Position numbers and translations under genes: made by a program
Assembly: GCA_029204225.1 (NCBI GenBank)
Contig: CM055095.1
Span: 40,478,141 to 40,542,140 of the forward strand
Length of the DNA: 64,000 bases
Direction: 5' to 3'
Source of the DNA: Diphasiastrum complanatum
Taxonomy: Eukaryota; Streptophyta; Lycopodiopsida; Lycopodiales; Lycopodiaceae
Notes under the pieces: model-generated
What the model saw: only the letters and a program-made list of their open reading frames with translations
Databases searched by the model: none
What the model was told of the DNA's origin: nothing
Shown here: positions 25,440 through 37,900 of the stretch, one piece after another
Numbering within the stretch: the first letter of the stretch is position 1
How the letters are laid out: every line of letters starts with the position of its first letter

Positions 25440-27530
25440 AAATAGCTTGAATTTGATACTTACATGTGAAACAACTCTATTTTGGTCCCTATCGCTTGAC
25501 ATAGCCCAATGAATAATCATAATTAACCAGCATCATATGAGATAGCTCAAACAGCTTGATGTCTATCAATGTAAAAAGTCTCATTTTGGCACTTCTCACC
25601 TGAGGCTCCTCATAGAGTGATCAACTTTGAGAGATTTCATCCAAATAGATTAAATTTGTTGCCTATTCTTTGGGAATGCCAAAATTTGATGCCTATTCTT
25701 TGGGAATGCCAAAATTTGATGCCCAATGTGTAATTTTTTTTCTTATCACCCAACATGGCTCATCAAATTATTAGAATCAACTAGTTTCAAATCTAGTATA
25801 TTTTGTTGCACCAGCTATTGTTAACATTTGATCCCTATCACATCAAATAGCTCAAATTTGCTATCTACCATTAAAGATAGTTGTATTTTTGGCTTTTATC
25901 ACTCGAGATTGTCTATTGAGTGACGAAACCAATAGAATAGTGACTTCAAGACATTAAAATAGCTTAAATTTGGTACCTATCACTTGGAATAGTTCAAATT
26001 TGATGCCTAATGTGTGATTTTGATGTTGATCACTCGACATGGCTGGTCAAGAGATTAGACTCAACTAGTTTCAAATCTACTATGAATGAGATCTAATGAC
26101 TTAGAAGATCTAGTAGAAGAGATAGCAAATGGTTGCTTGCGAGCCTTTGGAAATAGCCTCCTTTGCTTAAATCCGTTTACAATGCAAGTATCATAATAGA
26201 GCAAACACCTTTCTTAAAATGAATATCTAAATCACTTAATAGCCCAACACCAAGCAAGCTCCTAGTAAGATTAGAAACATAGAGTACATTTTCTATATCC
26301 AATCTTTTAGAGGATCCAAGACTTAAAGAGACTGTTCCCACTCAATCTATTCTACATTCTTGATCACTTGCTATTAGAATAGACTTTTTACAACCTAAAA
26401 AAGGTACAAGAGTTGAGAAAAATTACTTTTGGAATGTCATGTGGAAACTAGGCTCACTCTCAATCCACCATGTGTCATTGGAATAGCTCTTGCTTGTTGG
26501 TGTAGATGCCATCAAAGATGAATCACCTTCATCCTCATAATCCTCAATGGTAAGATTGTCTTTCTTACTCTCATCTTGTGCATTCTTCTTTTTGTAGCAC
26601 TGGGATGCAAAGTGCCTTCCACAAAAGAAGCACTTTTGTTTGGCTTTGACTTTCTTCTTTTCTTTGGAGCTTAATTCTTGATCATCATCACTTTTGCCAT
26701 GCTTTGGATCTTCTTCTTGGACTTCCATCATGCAGTACATTTAGATTGATTGTTTTTTATCGCTTATCAATGGAATTGACCCCTATCATGCGATATAGCT
26801 CAAAATTATTGTCTATCACTTGAGATAAGACATTGAGTGATCAAGTTAGAGTAATTTTGAGTTTACGACATTCATGTAACTTTGAATGTTGTGCTTACAT
26901 GTGAGACAACTCAATTTTGGTCCTAATTACTCATCATTGTTCTTTGAGTGATCATAATTGACCAACATCACATCAGATAGCTCAATCTTGGTGTCTATCA
27001 ATGTAAATAGCCCCATTTTGGTGTCTCTATCACTCGAGAAAATCAAAATTTCCTACCTAACTTGACATGGCTCTATCAAGTGACTAGACTCAACAAGTAA
27101 TATATTAAGACAACTCAAGTTCAACCCCTTGTCAAACCCCTATTACACGTGATGACTTAAATTTTATGTCTATGCGTGATTTTGTTGTTTATCACTCGAC
27201 ACGGCTCATCAAGTGATCAGACTCAACCAATCCCAAGTCTAGTATACTAAGATAGCTCATATCACATGAGATAACTAAAATTTGATGTGTATATTTTGGA
27301 ATAGCTCACTCTTGGTGCATATCACTAAAGATTTCTCATAAAGTGACCAAATTCAAGAAATTGTGTGCTCATGAAATAGATTAAAGTCGATTCCCATCAC
27401 TTTAGATAGTTCAAATCTAATGTCCAATACAAGATCTTGGTCCTTATCACTTGACATAGAAGATCGAGTGACTGAACTTGGTCAATCTATGATTTGGAAC
27501 AATCAATTTTGGCCCCTGATAGATTGAATC
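25440..27530. repeat. Field of degenerate repeats, possible CACTA subterminal region
   Basis: A family of phrases such as TATCACTTGAGATAGCTCAA, TTTGGTGCCTATCA and GGCTCATCAAGTGA recurs throughout in variable order, with unit lengths near 60-110 bp. One 31-bp phrase is exactly duplicated at ~25660-25725. There is no coding signal. CACTA elements carry many short transposase-binding repeats near their ends, which fits the position next to the tnp2 gene. Copia sequence at 26090-26745 interrupts the field. Confidence 0.6.
26090..26745 (-). mobile_element. Ty1/copia fragment: zinc knuckle, protease start, pre-integrase
   Basis: The minus strand shows a Lys-rich gag end with a CFFCGRHFASQCYKK zinc knuckle, a protease-like stretch (WWIESEPSFHMT) and a GAG-pre-integrase-like segment near 26100-26200. 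It lies inside the degenerate repeat field. Its orientation matches the RT fragment at 18.1-19.5 kb, so both could derive from one element split by the CACTA sequence, but integrase core sequence is not seen between them. Broken and partial. Confidence 0.7.
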
Positions 27531-28395
27531 TAGTCCTTGGGCAGGATGATTAGTTTGTTGCTTGGAAAGACAAGAGAGCAATAGTTTTATCTTAAGAAGA
27601 GATTACGGCAGCAGAGATCTAATATAGGAGCATGAGCACTTCAACAGATGGACATTGCAAATGTTTAATTTTTTCTTGTCTCCCATCGTCATCTCAAGAA
27701 AAACCCATTTTACGCTCTCAACGATCCTTTGAAATCAAATTCGATTGTGATACAATCAATTAGTCCTGGCGATCCTCTTAGCATTGCTGATAGCACCTCT
27801 GCACAAGACCACAGCCAAGAATTTCACAAACAAAGATGTTTGATCCATTCCTCAACGCTAGCAATCATCTAACAACGTCCGCCGAGTTATTTACTTTCCA
27901 TCCATTCAACACAAAGTCCGAAAACACCCCACCACATTCTCCTGTGCTCTTGTCAATTGCTCTCATCTCCATCCATCAACAATCCCTTCATGAAAAAAAC
28001 CCACCTCCAATCCCTCCTCGGACTCTACCCACAAAGATTTCAGATCTCTTCTATCCTTACTCTTTTTTCGACTGGCTTTAACCGCACAGCACACAACCAT
28101 GTTTCTCGAAATCTATTAGCTCATTGGTACCATATTTCATGGAAGTAGTAGTATATCTAGCGTACCTCAGTGTATTACAAAGAAGAAAAAGGAAGATTGC
28201 GCCCAACTCAACACATGTTTTTTTATTTTTAAAAAACGTTCCGACCCAGTATGTCCACAACTTATATGCGACATCAAACCACATATTTACATTTGTCATT
28301 TTTTTCAAATCACAAAATTCTCTTAAACACATGGTCATTTTGTACCAACCATATCAAATCATCTACTTGTCTTATATCAAATCAAAATACAATTA
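27531..28395. other. Intergenic, no gene recognised
   Basis: Short open frames (27836-28081 and 28078-28338) have no family signature. The stretch lies between the degenerate repeat field and the subterminal-type repeats of the next CACTA copy. Confidence 0.35.
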
Positions 28396-28720
28396 ATACT
28401 CATTTGTCCTTTTCAAAAAATCATCAAAATCTTCAAAAAAAAAATGGTCCTCTTGTACTCAAAATATGTCATATCAATCACATGCTTTTGTCCTTAAAAA
28501 TTCATGCTTAAAAATATGTCATATCATCCACATTCTTTTGTCCTCAAAAAATATTTATAAAATTTGAGTCAAATCATTTTTTTAGTTTCATAATTTGTCT
28601 TTTTGACAAACCACTTGCCATATGACACATTCCAAGTTGTAATCACGTATTTCTATGCAAAAAAAGATTGCGTGGCACTGCTACGCGTGGCAAAAAAATG
28701 CGTGGCAGAGCCACGCGACA
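28396..28720. repeat. Short repeats upstream of the second CACTA gene, with CGTGGCA palindromes
   Basis: Two ~60-bp units (ATATGTCATATCA.CACAT.CTTTTGTCCT, at ~28465 and ~28520) are followed at 28672-28720 by GCGTGGCACTGCTACGCGTGGCA and GCGTGGCAGAGCCACGC phrases. Such subterminal repeats with palindromic motifs are usual beside CACTA coding regions. The GCCACGCGTGGC theme recurs at 46.96-47.27 and 56.5-57.0 kb. Confidence 0.55.
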
Positions 28721-28900
28721 CTTGAAATTTGAAAAATGAATATAAATGCCCTCATTCAATATTTCTCCACGCTTTCTTGTGGATTTTTTGAGGCTCACTA
28801 TCACACTCAAGCTCTCACACTCTCACTCTCAAGCTTTCAATCTCTCATTTCTCTCTCTCTCTCTCTCAATCTCTCATTCTCAATCTTTCATTTCTTTTCA

Positions 28901-28903
<3 letters not shown>

Positions 28904-28992
<89 letters not shown>
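28904..28992. repeat. (CT)n-(CA)n microsatellite
   Basis: About 27 CT units pass into about 17 CA units, within a wider CT/CA-rich stretch (28800-29200) that forms the leader of the reading frame at 29253. Confidence 0.97.
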
Positions 28993-28994
<2 letters not shown>

Positions 28995-29252
28995 CTTTCA
29001 CTCTCCAATCTCTCTTTCTCTCTCTCTCTCACACACACACATCTTTCACTCTCCAATTTCCAATCTCTCTTTCTCTTTCACACACTCTTTCATACTTCCT
29101 TTTCATTTTTCACACATTTAAAAGTTTGCTTTTCTTTTTCACTCTCTCACACCTCTCTCTCTCTCACTCACACACAAACACACACATTCATTTTTCACAT
29201 TTGATATCTTTCCAAGTTCTTTTCACAACTTCATATTATTCTCTCAATAGTC

Positions 29253-30434
29253 ATGTCTACTAGCGGGAGCGGAGCATCAAGGAGGAGGCCAAGATCCCCT
29301 TTCAGTAGAAGAGGACAAGCCTCGGGATCGGATTCTGATCGAGTGCAATATTTTTATACTATGCTATCTCCGAATGAAAGGCAAAGGATGAAAGCCCTTT
29401 GTCTTTCCGAAGGAGATTTCGATCAACAAGATTGTGGATTTGTTTCGACGGACATGCCGTCGAAATAATCCACGAATATTTTCTATGACCTTGATGAGGA
29501 TGGTTCCATCATCATGGACATTAGGGATAAGGTCGTCATCAATAGATTGCACGACCTTACTCTTAAGTACTTTGGTCACAATTTGTTTAATCCTTGGGAG
29601 AAACAAGACCAAGAGGACAAGGACAAGATACTTGATATATTGTAAGACCAAGAGGACAAGGACAAGATACTTGATATATTGTACCGTGAGTTTCCACGAC
29701 CAAATCGATTTAATGACAAATGGGCGAAGACGAGTATGTGTACGCATATTCGTCATAAGCGCCAATCATTAAGACGATTATGTAGTAAAGGCAAGAAGAG
29801 GCCGGGATGGGCATCTAAAAAAGATTGGAAAAAAGTTGTTTATGAATCCAAGCATCCTAATCCCGAGCGCTTTAAGCAACAAAGAGAGACAACAAAATCA
29901 AGGCTTAATCTTTTAGGCCAATCTCAACTTGGATCGGGAGGCAAGGCCAATATGCATGCCCAATTTGTAAGCAATTCTCTTTTGACTAATTACATTTCAT
30001 ATGTTTATTGTTTATCAATATTTTTTTTGTTTTTTTTTTCTAATCATTGATTTGTATTGATGTAGGTTGAAGATTATGGGCGTAAGTATACAAATGCCGA
30101 GTACAATATTGGATATCGCCATGGCTATAATGCCTTGGTTGATCATCTTGTGGCACAAGGCGTACATCCAAGGGTAAATTTTTGTTACATAATTTGTATT
30201 TCTCTTATTTTTTATACACAATTTTAATTTCATTTCAATTTTATGACGTGTTTGGCTAATAGTTATTAATTTGTTTTGTGAATGTGTATGTAGAGGACAT
30301 CCGCTTCCTTTGTGAAAAAAAGTACGGGAGAAAACCAAGGAAAAGAAAGGAATGAAGATGAAGGGGACGAAGGTGAAGACGAAGGACAAGATTCGACTTC
30401 GGACAACGATGAAGGAGAAGATAGCGAAGACTAA
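29253..30434 (+). pseudogene. CACTA-associated Transposase_24-like gene, three exons
   Basis: Exons 29253-29966, 30066-30173 and 30294-30434 join with GT-AG sites in phase. Exon 1 carries the family pattern LYREFPRPNRFNDKW, then RRPGW-like and HPNPERFKQQRETTKSR, and ends at MHAQF. Exon 2 reads VEDYGRKYTNAEYNIG; exon 3 is an acidic tail ending EGEDSED. This type (Ptta/En/Spm 'plant transposase') accompanies tnp2 in CACTA elements. Exon 1 is disrupted: two shifts of frame between ~29420 and ~29500, and a 39-bp tandem duplication at 29606-29683 that creates a stop. A related fragment lies at 33696-34010 and 35676-35900. Confidence 0.7.
29606..29683 (+). repeat. 39-bp exact tandem duplication in the CACTA gene
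   Basis: Units 29606-29644 and 29645-29683 are identical (AGACCAAGAGGACAAGGACA.. to ..TATATTGTA). The length is a multiple of three, but the junction TTG TAA introduces a stop. Identity suggests a recent slippage event or an assembly error. Confidence 0.95.
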
Positions 30435-30955
30435 GAAGCCTACTATTACTTCTTAGATTTGATATATTTTTAGTATTTGCTAAAGTAAAAAAAAAGAGTA
30501 TTAGTATCAATGCTCTTTTCATGAATTAAATGCGAATAAGTACACTTTTTTGAATTATGAATATAAACTTTTGTATTTGATCATCTCTATCTCATTATGT
30601 ATGGAATGATTGTTTATTGTTTATGTTTTTCTATTTCATCTTGTATAAATTTGTTGTAGATATATACAAACAATAAAAGCCAAACAAAACATCAATTAAA
30701 GATGATAAAAACATACCTCATCTATTGTCTGAATGATCTTTAATTCTTTCTAAGATGCATCTCTTTTTTTTTCTATAAAAGCAAACGATGAAAACCAAAT
30801 CATTGTTAGATTACAAATTAATCAACAAAATGATAATTGTTAGAATACAAATCAAAGAATCATTGTTAAATTAAAAATCATTAATCATTGTCACATCAAT
30901 TTCACTCTTTAAGTCAGTATATGACCAACCTTGGTGTAACACATTGAAAGACTCT
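30435..30955. other. Downstream of the CACTA gene; nothing recognised
   Basis: AT-rich, with internal near-repeats of ATCATTGTTA.ATTA.AAAT type. No gene seen. Confidence 0.35.
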
Positions 30956-30959
30956 TATC

Positions 30960-32802
30960 AGAATCATGAGATATCTTCGAGCTACTATGGAATTTTGCAT
31001 TTGTTATGGAGCAGTCGACGATGACAAACTCAATTTACTCATTGGTTTCACAGATGCAAGTTGGGCAAGAGATGTAGACACTCGTAAATCCACTTTCGAT
31101 TTTACATTTTTCCTCAACAATGGTCCAATTTTTTGGAATAGTCGCAAGCAATCTTTGATAGCTCTATCTTCTACATAATCAGAGTATATCATAGCCTCAC
31201 AAGCTACAAAGTAAATGATTTGGTTGAGAAACTTACTTTCAGATATCCGTCTGAATCAATATGCTCTGACATTATTATTTTGTGATAATCAAAGTGCCAT
31301 TGTCTTATCGGCCAATCTTAGATTTCATTCTAAGAATAAGCACATTGAACTGAAATATCACTATGTCAGAAACAAAGTTCTCGACAAATAGGTCAGATTG
31401 CAGTACTATCAAACGCAAGATATGACGGCATATATTTTTACTAAAGCATTAAGCTTGGATTTTCACAAAAAGTTCTATACAGAACTAAGTTTAAAGGTCA
31501 AGGCATTCATGGATTCAGATTAAGGGAAAGTGTTGGATTATTCTCCTTCCTACTAATTGACTAATCGATTTTTAACCTTCATCCAACTGTTTTTCCAATT
31601 CTGCGGATTCTCCCGTGTTTTATACAATTTACAGAATTACAAGTGTTTTTACACAGTCTACAGAAATACACGGAGTTTGACAAGTGTCGGAAATTTTCTC
31701 TCACTACAAAACCCGACACTATCGTCTTTTTGCTACAGTCAATTTTCTTTTAAAGCGATACTGTCAAAAATTGCAAGTAAAATAAAGTGTTGCAATTTTC
31801 ACATTTTTCGCCTGTCAGGAATTTCGAGTAAAAATGCAGCGTCACATTTTTTGCATTTCTCACCTGTCAGGAATTGCGAGGAAAAATGCAATGTCGCATT
31901 TTTCGTATTTTTCATAGTGCCTCAAATATTAAAGAAATAACTTTGGCAAAGTGTGGGGCTACCCCAATATTCAGGAAATGAGATTTTGCGACACTGTCAC
32001 ATTTCTCACAAAAGTCGTATTTTTCGCTTTCTCCCTGACAACAGTTACGTTCATTTCTGGAGAGTGACAGTCACGTTCATTTATGCAAACAGACTGTTTA
32101 CGTCCAAATGTTACCGCTTATCAGCAAGCAACTTCTGAGAAGAACTGGATGAATGCCAGCAGACTCCAACCAACTAGCAGCCGCATTTGATGACCTAATT
32201 GCTTAGCATAAATAGTTGTTCATATTTCAACATCTTATTTCTAACATCAAGTATTGAATAGTTAGTTTTCTCTCAAGCCTGCGAGCTTGAACACTCTTGA
32301 GCATTCTAGCTCAGTTCTTTAGAGTTGATTAGAGATTGCTATTGCGCTTACTGCTTATTATCAGTAGTTGCGATTAATTCAGACTTTTATTTAGTCGTTC
32401 AAAAATAGCTTAGAGTACGCGGCTTCGATCCACAAACTTGTTGTACTCATTTACTTCTGTTTCATTTCATATTGAATCAATACTATCTTTTATTGTGTTC
32501 AGCTTTGTCTCAGAATGTATGCATTTTTGTAATTCTTCGCGACAAATTATTTGTCTGATTATTCAATGCTAAATTGTTTGGCTACGTAATCACTGTAGTA
32601 CTGATAATTTCAAAGTTAGTTACTATAAGATCAAACGTGATTTTTATCACTATTGTTTTGTTCGAAATTTATAGGCGTAGTCATGCATGAAGAAAGAGGT
32701 AGATAGTTTATTCCGCTGCGCACGATAAGTTTTCTTTCTTGTCGTTCGAATTATTTTTATTTGATTCTTTTAGACCTATCTTTTACACACCTCTTTCCAA
32801 CA
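30960..32802 (+). mobile_element. Ty1/copia fossil: RNase H tail and 3' LTR
   Basis: 30960-31500 encodes a copia RNase H (IMRYLRATMEFCICYG, DASWARDVDTRKST) and the tail that follows it. A purine-rich tract (TTAAGGGAAAG) then precedes a candidate LTR, TGTTGGATTA at 31531 to TTTCCAACA at 32802 (~1.27 kb, complementary ends). The LTR contains three degenerate ~60-bp units around 31790-31995 (CCTGTCAGGAATT..). The rest of the element is missing; broken. Confidence 0.75.
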
Positions 32803-33695
32803 AATAGAACTGAACAGTAGTGGAACGATGAACTCAGATTGATATCAGAAAACATAAGTACAATGCATAAAGCTGAACACAAAAACTATAGGTGCTCAAA
32901 ACAACTTTAGTTGAATTCGTTAATGGCTAAACTGATATATTCGAAAACTTGAAAACTAAACTTGACTATTTACAACATAATGCCTGCAGGATGACAATCT
33001 AATCAGAATGTTGACTCCAGTAGATCTTCCTTGATGATCGAAAATCAGATGATCAGTACATTGAAAGCTTACATTGACCTTTAACTACATTTGTCTTGCA
33101 GTAGGTAGTAGTCGTCGTTTTGCCAAAGAGTTGTGTAAAAAAGTAGGCGGACTGTCAACGTCACGACGTGGGTCGGATTTTCGAGTTGACAGTACAAAGG
33201 GTCGGAATTTAACAAAGGGTCAGAATTTTACAAAGGGTCAAAATTTATACACCAAGTCGGATTTATACAAAAGGTTAGAATTTTACAAAGGTTCAAAATT
33301 TATACACTAGGTCAAATTAATACAAAGGGTCGGATTTATATAAAGAGTAAGATAAATTAGACCTGATCCGATCCGCTCCGACCAGGGTCAAAGTCGCCCA
33401 GATAAATTAGATTCGATCCAATCCAATCCAAGGTCGAAGACGCTCGAATATTTTCCACCTCAATCCGATCCAATCCGATCCGGGGTCGAAAAATCTCTCT
33501 TTGATGGGATTAACATTGGATCGAAAAATAGGCTTGGGTCGGAAAATTTTGATCTTGAATTTTTCGATCTTCTATACAAAAATTCGAGCCTTCTCCCTTC
33601 CTTCATTTTTTGTAGTTTTTAAGAATAGATATAAACAGGATTTTTCAAGATGTTCATTACCTAATGAAATTGGGCTTGAGCATGAAATTCCAACA
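32800..33695 (-). mobile_element. Copia LTR copy, inverted arm (left)
   Basis: Reverse complement of the LTR at 34694. It starts TGTTGGAATTTCATGCTCAA at 33695 and reads leftward, ending where it meets the other LTR at ~32800. It carries the same AAAGGGTC(A/G)GAATTT minisatellite (33190-33350). With the right arm it makes inverted repeats of ~870-900 bp around a 998-bp loop. Confidence 0.8.
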
Positions 33696-34010
33696 CTTAG
33701 TTGCCTCTCTTTGTTGCTTGAAACGATCTAAATTTTCTCGCAATTCTTTCTTTGCAAATTTCCAATCATCCCTGTGCACGTTGCATGGCCTAGATTTGCC
33801 AGCTCTCACTGAACATCGGACCTCCGATTTGCGGTGGCTCATCACCCCTCCCATGCGTCGTCCCATCCAGTTTCGATCAAATTCCAAATCAAGGGAGGGG
33901 ACTGGAAATTCTCTATACAACTGGTTAACGACAATTTTTTTTTCATCACTTTGTTTGCACCAGTCCTTGAAAATGTCTCTATTGAAGACCACATGCGTGA
34001 GTTGCCTCAT
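33696..34010 (-). pseudogene. Transposase_24-like fragment split by a copia LTR
   Basis: Minus-strand sequence resembling the product at 29253: LYREFPVPSLDLEFDRNW, HRDDWKFAKKELRENL, RFKQQREATK. It ends at ..GCAACTAAG immediately before the LTR. The matching continuation (..CTAAG, then KRLETAEPSHIGSGG) lies beyond the other LTR at 35676 on the opposite strand. A decayed CACTA gene fragment. Confidence 0.7.
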
Positions 34011-34139
34011 GCGAGTGATGCCATGACCCCTCCACTATGTGCTTCTCCGCATCTATGTCATAGGATGACAAGATGTCAACTGATGGAGAGGTGACGAAGG
34101 GAGAGATGAGTGGGGGAGTTGACTACATTAAAAAAATTT

Positions 34140-35675
34140 GAAGAGGAGTTTGAAGACGATCGCAAGATGTGGATCGGATAATGTTTTATTACTCAGTAAC
34201 AATCTAAACTCAATGAAGAATCTGAAATGCATGTTAGCATTGGAGTACATTTCTCGAATCCGACCCAGCAAACCGATTTTCATCAGTCAACAAAAATCTG
34301 ACCCATCAGCCAATATTCCCAAAGGCTCATAGATGCAGAGTGGACAAATGACTTCAATCCCAAAATATCGACTTCTGAATTTGTATTTCCATACAATTAA
34401 ATACCAATCTCTCACAACAAAAAGCAGACCTCAGTAGTATCATCCTCCATAGAATCGGATTTTACAGCTGCTACAAATGCTACCAAGGAGACAATTTGGC
34501 TGAGAAACCTGCTTGTAGATATTGATTTTATCATTCATCTACTGTGACAACCAAAGCACAAGGGTAATTCCTTTGGTTTATTGTAGGATAGAGTTACAAG
34601 CAGCAGATTACTTCACCAAGGAGAACCATATCAGCTTCAACAATTTGTTAAATCTGAAGATTGAAAATTTGCAGGATCCACATTAAGAGGGAGTGTTGGA
34701 ATTTCATGCTCAAGCCCAATTCCATTAGGTAATGAGAATCTTGAAAAATCATGTTTATAATATTCTTGAAAATTACAAAAAAGGAAGAAAGGAAGGAAGG
34801 AAGAAGGCTCGAATTTTTGTACAGAAAATCAAAAATTTCAGGACCGAATTTTTTGGCCCAAGCCTATTTTTCGACCAGATGTTAATCCCATCAAAGAGAA
34901 ATTCCTTGATCGGATCGGATCGAGGCGAAAAATATCCGGACATCTTTGACCCTGGATCGTACTGGGTCTAATTTATCCGGACATCTTTGACCCTGAATCA
35001 TCGAATCGGATCAGATCTAATTTATTTGACTCTTTGTATAAATTCGACTCTTTGTATAATCCAACCCAGTGTATAAATTCTGACGCTTTATAAAATTTTG
35101 ACCCTTTGTATAAATCCGACCTAGTGTATAAATTCTGACCCTTTGTAAAAGTCCGACCCTTTGTACTGTCAACTTGGAAATCCAACCCACGTCGCGACGT
35201 TGACAGTCCGCCTACTTCTGTACGCAACTCTCTGGCACAAAACGATGGCTACTTACTGCAGAACAAATGTAGTTAATTAAGTAGGTCAATGTAAGCTTTC
35301 AATGTACTTATCGTCCGACTTTCAATCATCAAAGGAGATCTACGGGAGTCAACATTCTGATCAGGTTATCATCCTATAGGCATTATGTTGTAAATAGTCA
35401 AGTTCAGTTTTCAAGTTTTCGAATCTATCAGTTAGCCATCAATGAACTCAGCTAAATATGTTTTGAGCACCAACAATGTATGTGCTCAGCTTCATGTATT
35501 GTACTTACGTTCTCTGATATCAATCTGAATTCATCGTTCCACTATTGTTTTGTTCTATTTGTGCATTGTAATATGTGATTCATCTTGAACTCGATCTATA
35601 CTGGTAACTGCGGCACTTCCAATCCATAAATACCTTCACCACTTCCATTGCTAATCTCGATTCTCTGATTTTTTA
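34140..35675 (+). mobile_element. Ty1/copia fossil: RNase H end and 3' LTR (right arm)
   Basis: The 34380-34650 stretch encodes the end of copia RNase H (NATKETIWLRNLLVDIDF). A purine tract (AAGAGGGAG) precedes the LTR, which starts TGTTGGAATT at 34694. The LTR runs to just before ACTAAG at ~35676, about 980 bp, though its exact last base is uncertain. CTAAG also abuts the inverted LTR at 33696, so it looks like the 5-bp target duplication of this insertion. Fragmentary and broken. Confidence 0.7.
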
Positions 35676-35905
35676 TACTAAGAAGCGGTTGGAGACTGCA
35701 GAGCCCTCTCACATTGGCAGTGGCGGCCAAGGTTCTTTTCATGCCCATTTCGTAAGTCTCCCAACCCGTATGTTGAATATGTTATTGTCGTAATTCATAT
35801 TTTATTTGTGAATTTGTTTAAATTAAATTACAATCACCAATTTGCAATTGTCGATTCATGCAGAAATCTGCGGTAAAGCAGTCTCCCACGAAAGAGGAGT
35901 ATAAA
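35676..35905 (+). pseudogene. Continuation of the split Transposase_24-like gene
   Basis: After the LTR the plus strand reads KRLETAEPSHIGSGGQGS then FHAHF with a GTAAGT donor near 35750. This parallels the exon 1 end at 29966. A possible next exon (KSAVKQSPTKEEYK) follows an acceptor near 35862. Together with 33696-34010 it is one gene copy cut by a copia insertion and then partly inverted. Confidence 0.6.
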
Positions 35906-36089
35906 GTATGCATATTTCAACAACATGCAATGATTACTCGAACTATTGGAGAGACGAGGAGTGAGAATTGATTGGGATGGATATTCGGAGGTGTGTATTA
36001 TGGCTTCAAGATATATTTTAACTTCACTGCCGATGAGTTGCATGTATGTTCATTTGTGACTATAACACATCATGGTATTTCCTACTTTA
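35906..36089. other. Short tail of the split gene, uncertain
   Basis: Could be further decayed Transposase_24-like sequence. No clear motif. Confidence 0.25.
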
Positions 36090-37900
36090 GTTGATATTTG
36101 CAAATATAAGTTCACTTTCAGCATTTGAAACAGACTATGATGTTCAAAACCTTGCGAGTTGTTTACAAATTTTGATTGTAGATTACAAGCACTGTTGTGG
36201 CTTAATCATACTAGATATCAACCTCGTGCTATTCAAGAATTTCTACTGTCTTAAACTTAAAAGAGCAGATGGCTACATAGCACACATTCAGTAAGGGAAA
36301 AACATCCACACATTTTTTACTAAGGAAGTCCACCAAAAAGTTACTTCTAAGTTCTTTAGTAAGCATAAAAATCATCTTCATCATCAATGGCATCATCATA
36401 AACTGAGTCATCAACATGATCCATGACCAAGAGCTAGAGGTGGAATTTCTTTTCGAAATACATTTGTGTAAGGTGGAAACTCCAAGGCAACTTGATCAAA
36501 ACTTTGGTGCTTCTCACGTGGACCTCTATTTTAACCCTACTTGGCATGACGCCTAGCTACAATAATCAACCATCATAATTGCTTACAATTGATTGGCCCT
36601 CTAGCAACCAATTGGTCTAAGGTTATGCTAGGCAAGACTAGGGCTAACATTTCTTCCCCTACAAAAAGTCATTAGTCCTTGATGACAAAGACTTGATATG
36701 TTTTCCATTATCTCTAGTGGTTCTGCCATGTGTCCTCTGACACGAGTACATATCACTACTGGAGCACACGATCCCTCATTCACATATCTCTGATCTAATT
36801 TGCAAGGCTACTAGATTATATTGGAGAATACGAAGCCAATCTTAAATCTAGTACTAATGACAACGAATTTGAAAATGTGAGTCCACAATTGCATATGTGC
36901 CTCCCCACATCCCGACCTATGTCTATGGTTTAATGTACCCTTTTGCAACATAATCAAGTTCTCAAACGTAAAACTAGTGACTTGAGCTCACACGAAGGAA
37001 AAAAAAGCAAGACAACACCAGAGAGGCTTGCACCTTGGGCCCTACTACTGGTAGGTGTTACACCTCAAGCCTTGTTGCATTGAATACAACAAGAACACAT
37101 TTAATTTGTCAATAGCATGTAACATACATATACTCATGTGCTTAGCCAAATTAACTAGTCATAGTTCCTAGTCAACTTTGAGCCCAACACTCACATTGGT
37201 TGAGTGAGTGGAAACTCTCAACTCTCTCTTTAGTAGCCTGACTCTATAGAAAAGTTGCTTGAATATGAATATATCAAGCATATTGTCTATAGATTCTGAC
37301 GCTTCTAAATTTCATAATGTCCATGGGCTCACATGAGACAACCTTCTAAACAACACACCCAAAAAAGCATGTCATATACAAGAAAATCAACATGTAGCAT
37401 AACCACCTCGTGGCTTTAGCAAAGAGATACACCCATTGAGATGAACAACTACTACCCCTTTGCAATCTTTTTGACAACAACAATATTCAAAATTTCATTG
37501 TACTTTAATGGTGGTTGTAGGATATCTTGACAAACTAAGCGATGAGAATGGGACTAGTCAAATCTTGGAGCTTAGTTCACTAGTATCCTAAAATTTACAA
37601 TTCACAATATAAAACTCGAAGACCATGTGAGGAAACGTTGATGTTTAATGGCTTTGCACAGCGTAGCATTTTCAACCTGAAGAGGCCACATCTACATTAA
37701 AATTGAAAACAATTTAAGAACCAGAATGCAAGTGCCCAACACATTACTCCTGACTTCAATAACATAGACACCTTTCTAGCAGTTAAAAAATAAACATATT
37801 GTATATCGTACCTTTTACGAGATAACAATGATATGAAAGACACGTGTATTTCCCTTCAGTTTTCTACTTACAAATAAAGCAGCTGCCTAGTAGTCCTTAA
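36090..37900 (-). mobile_element. Ty3/gypsy-like 3' end: polypurine tract and LTR, minus strand
   Basis: On the minus strand a purine tract (GTAGGGGAAGAAA, 36650-36662) is followed by a TGTTAGCCCTAG LTR start at 36649 reading left. The right-hand sequence would be the non-coding internal end of the element. The far LTR end was not fixed (near or left of 36100). No RT is recognised. The family is inferred from the tract-LTR style only. Confidence 0.35.

Noticed and set aside
25440-27530. CRISPR array
   Set aside because: Repeats are degenerate, irregularly spaced and not separated by unique spacers; the genome is plant nuclear.
31700-31712. CACTACAAAACC as a CACTA end
   Set aside because: It falls inside a copia LTR and no matching terminus was found.
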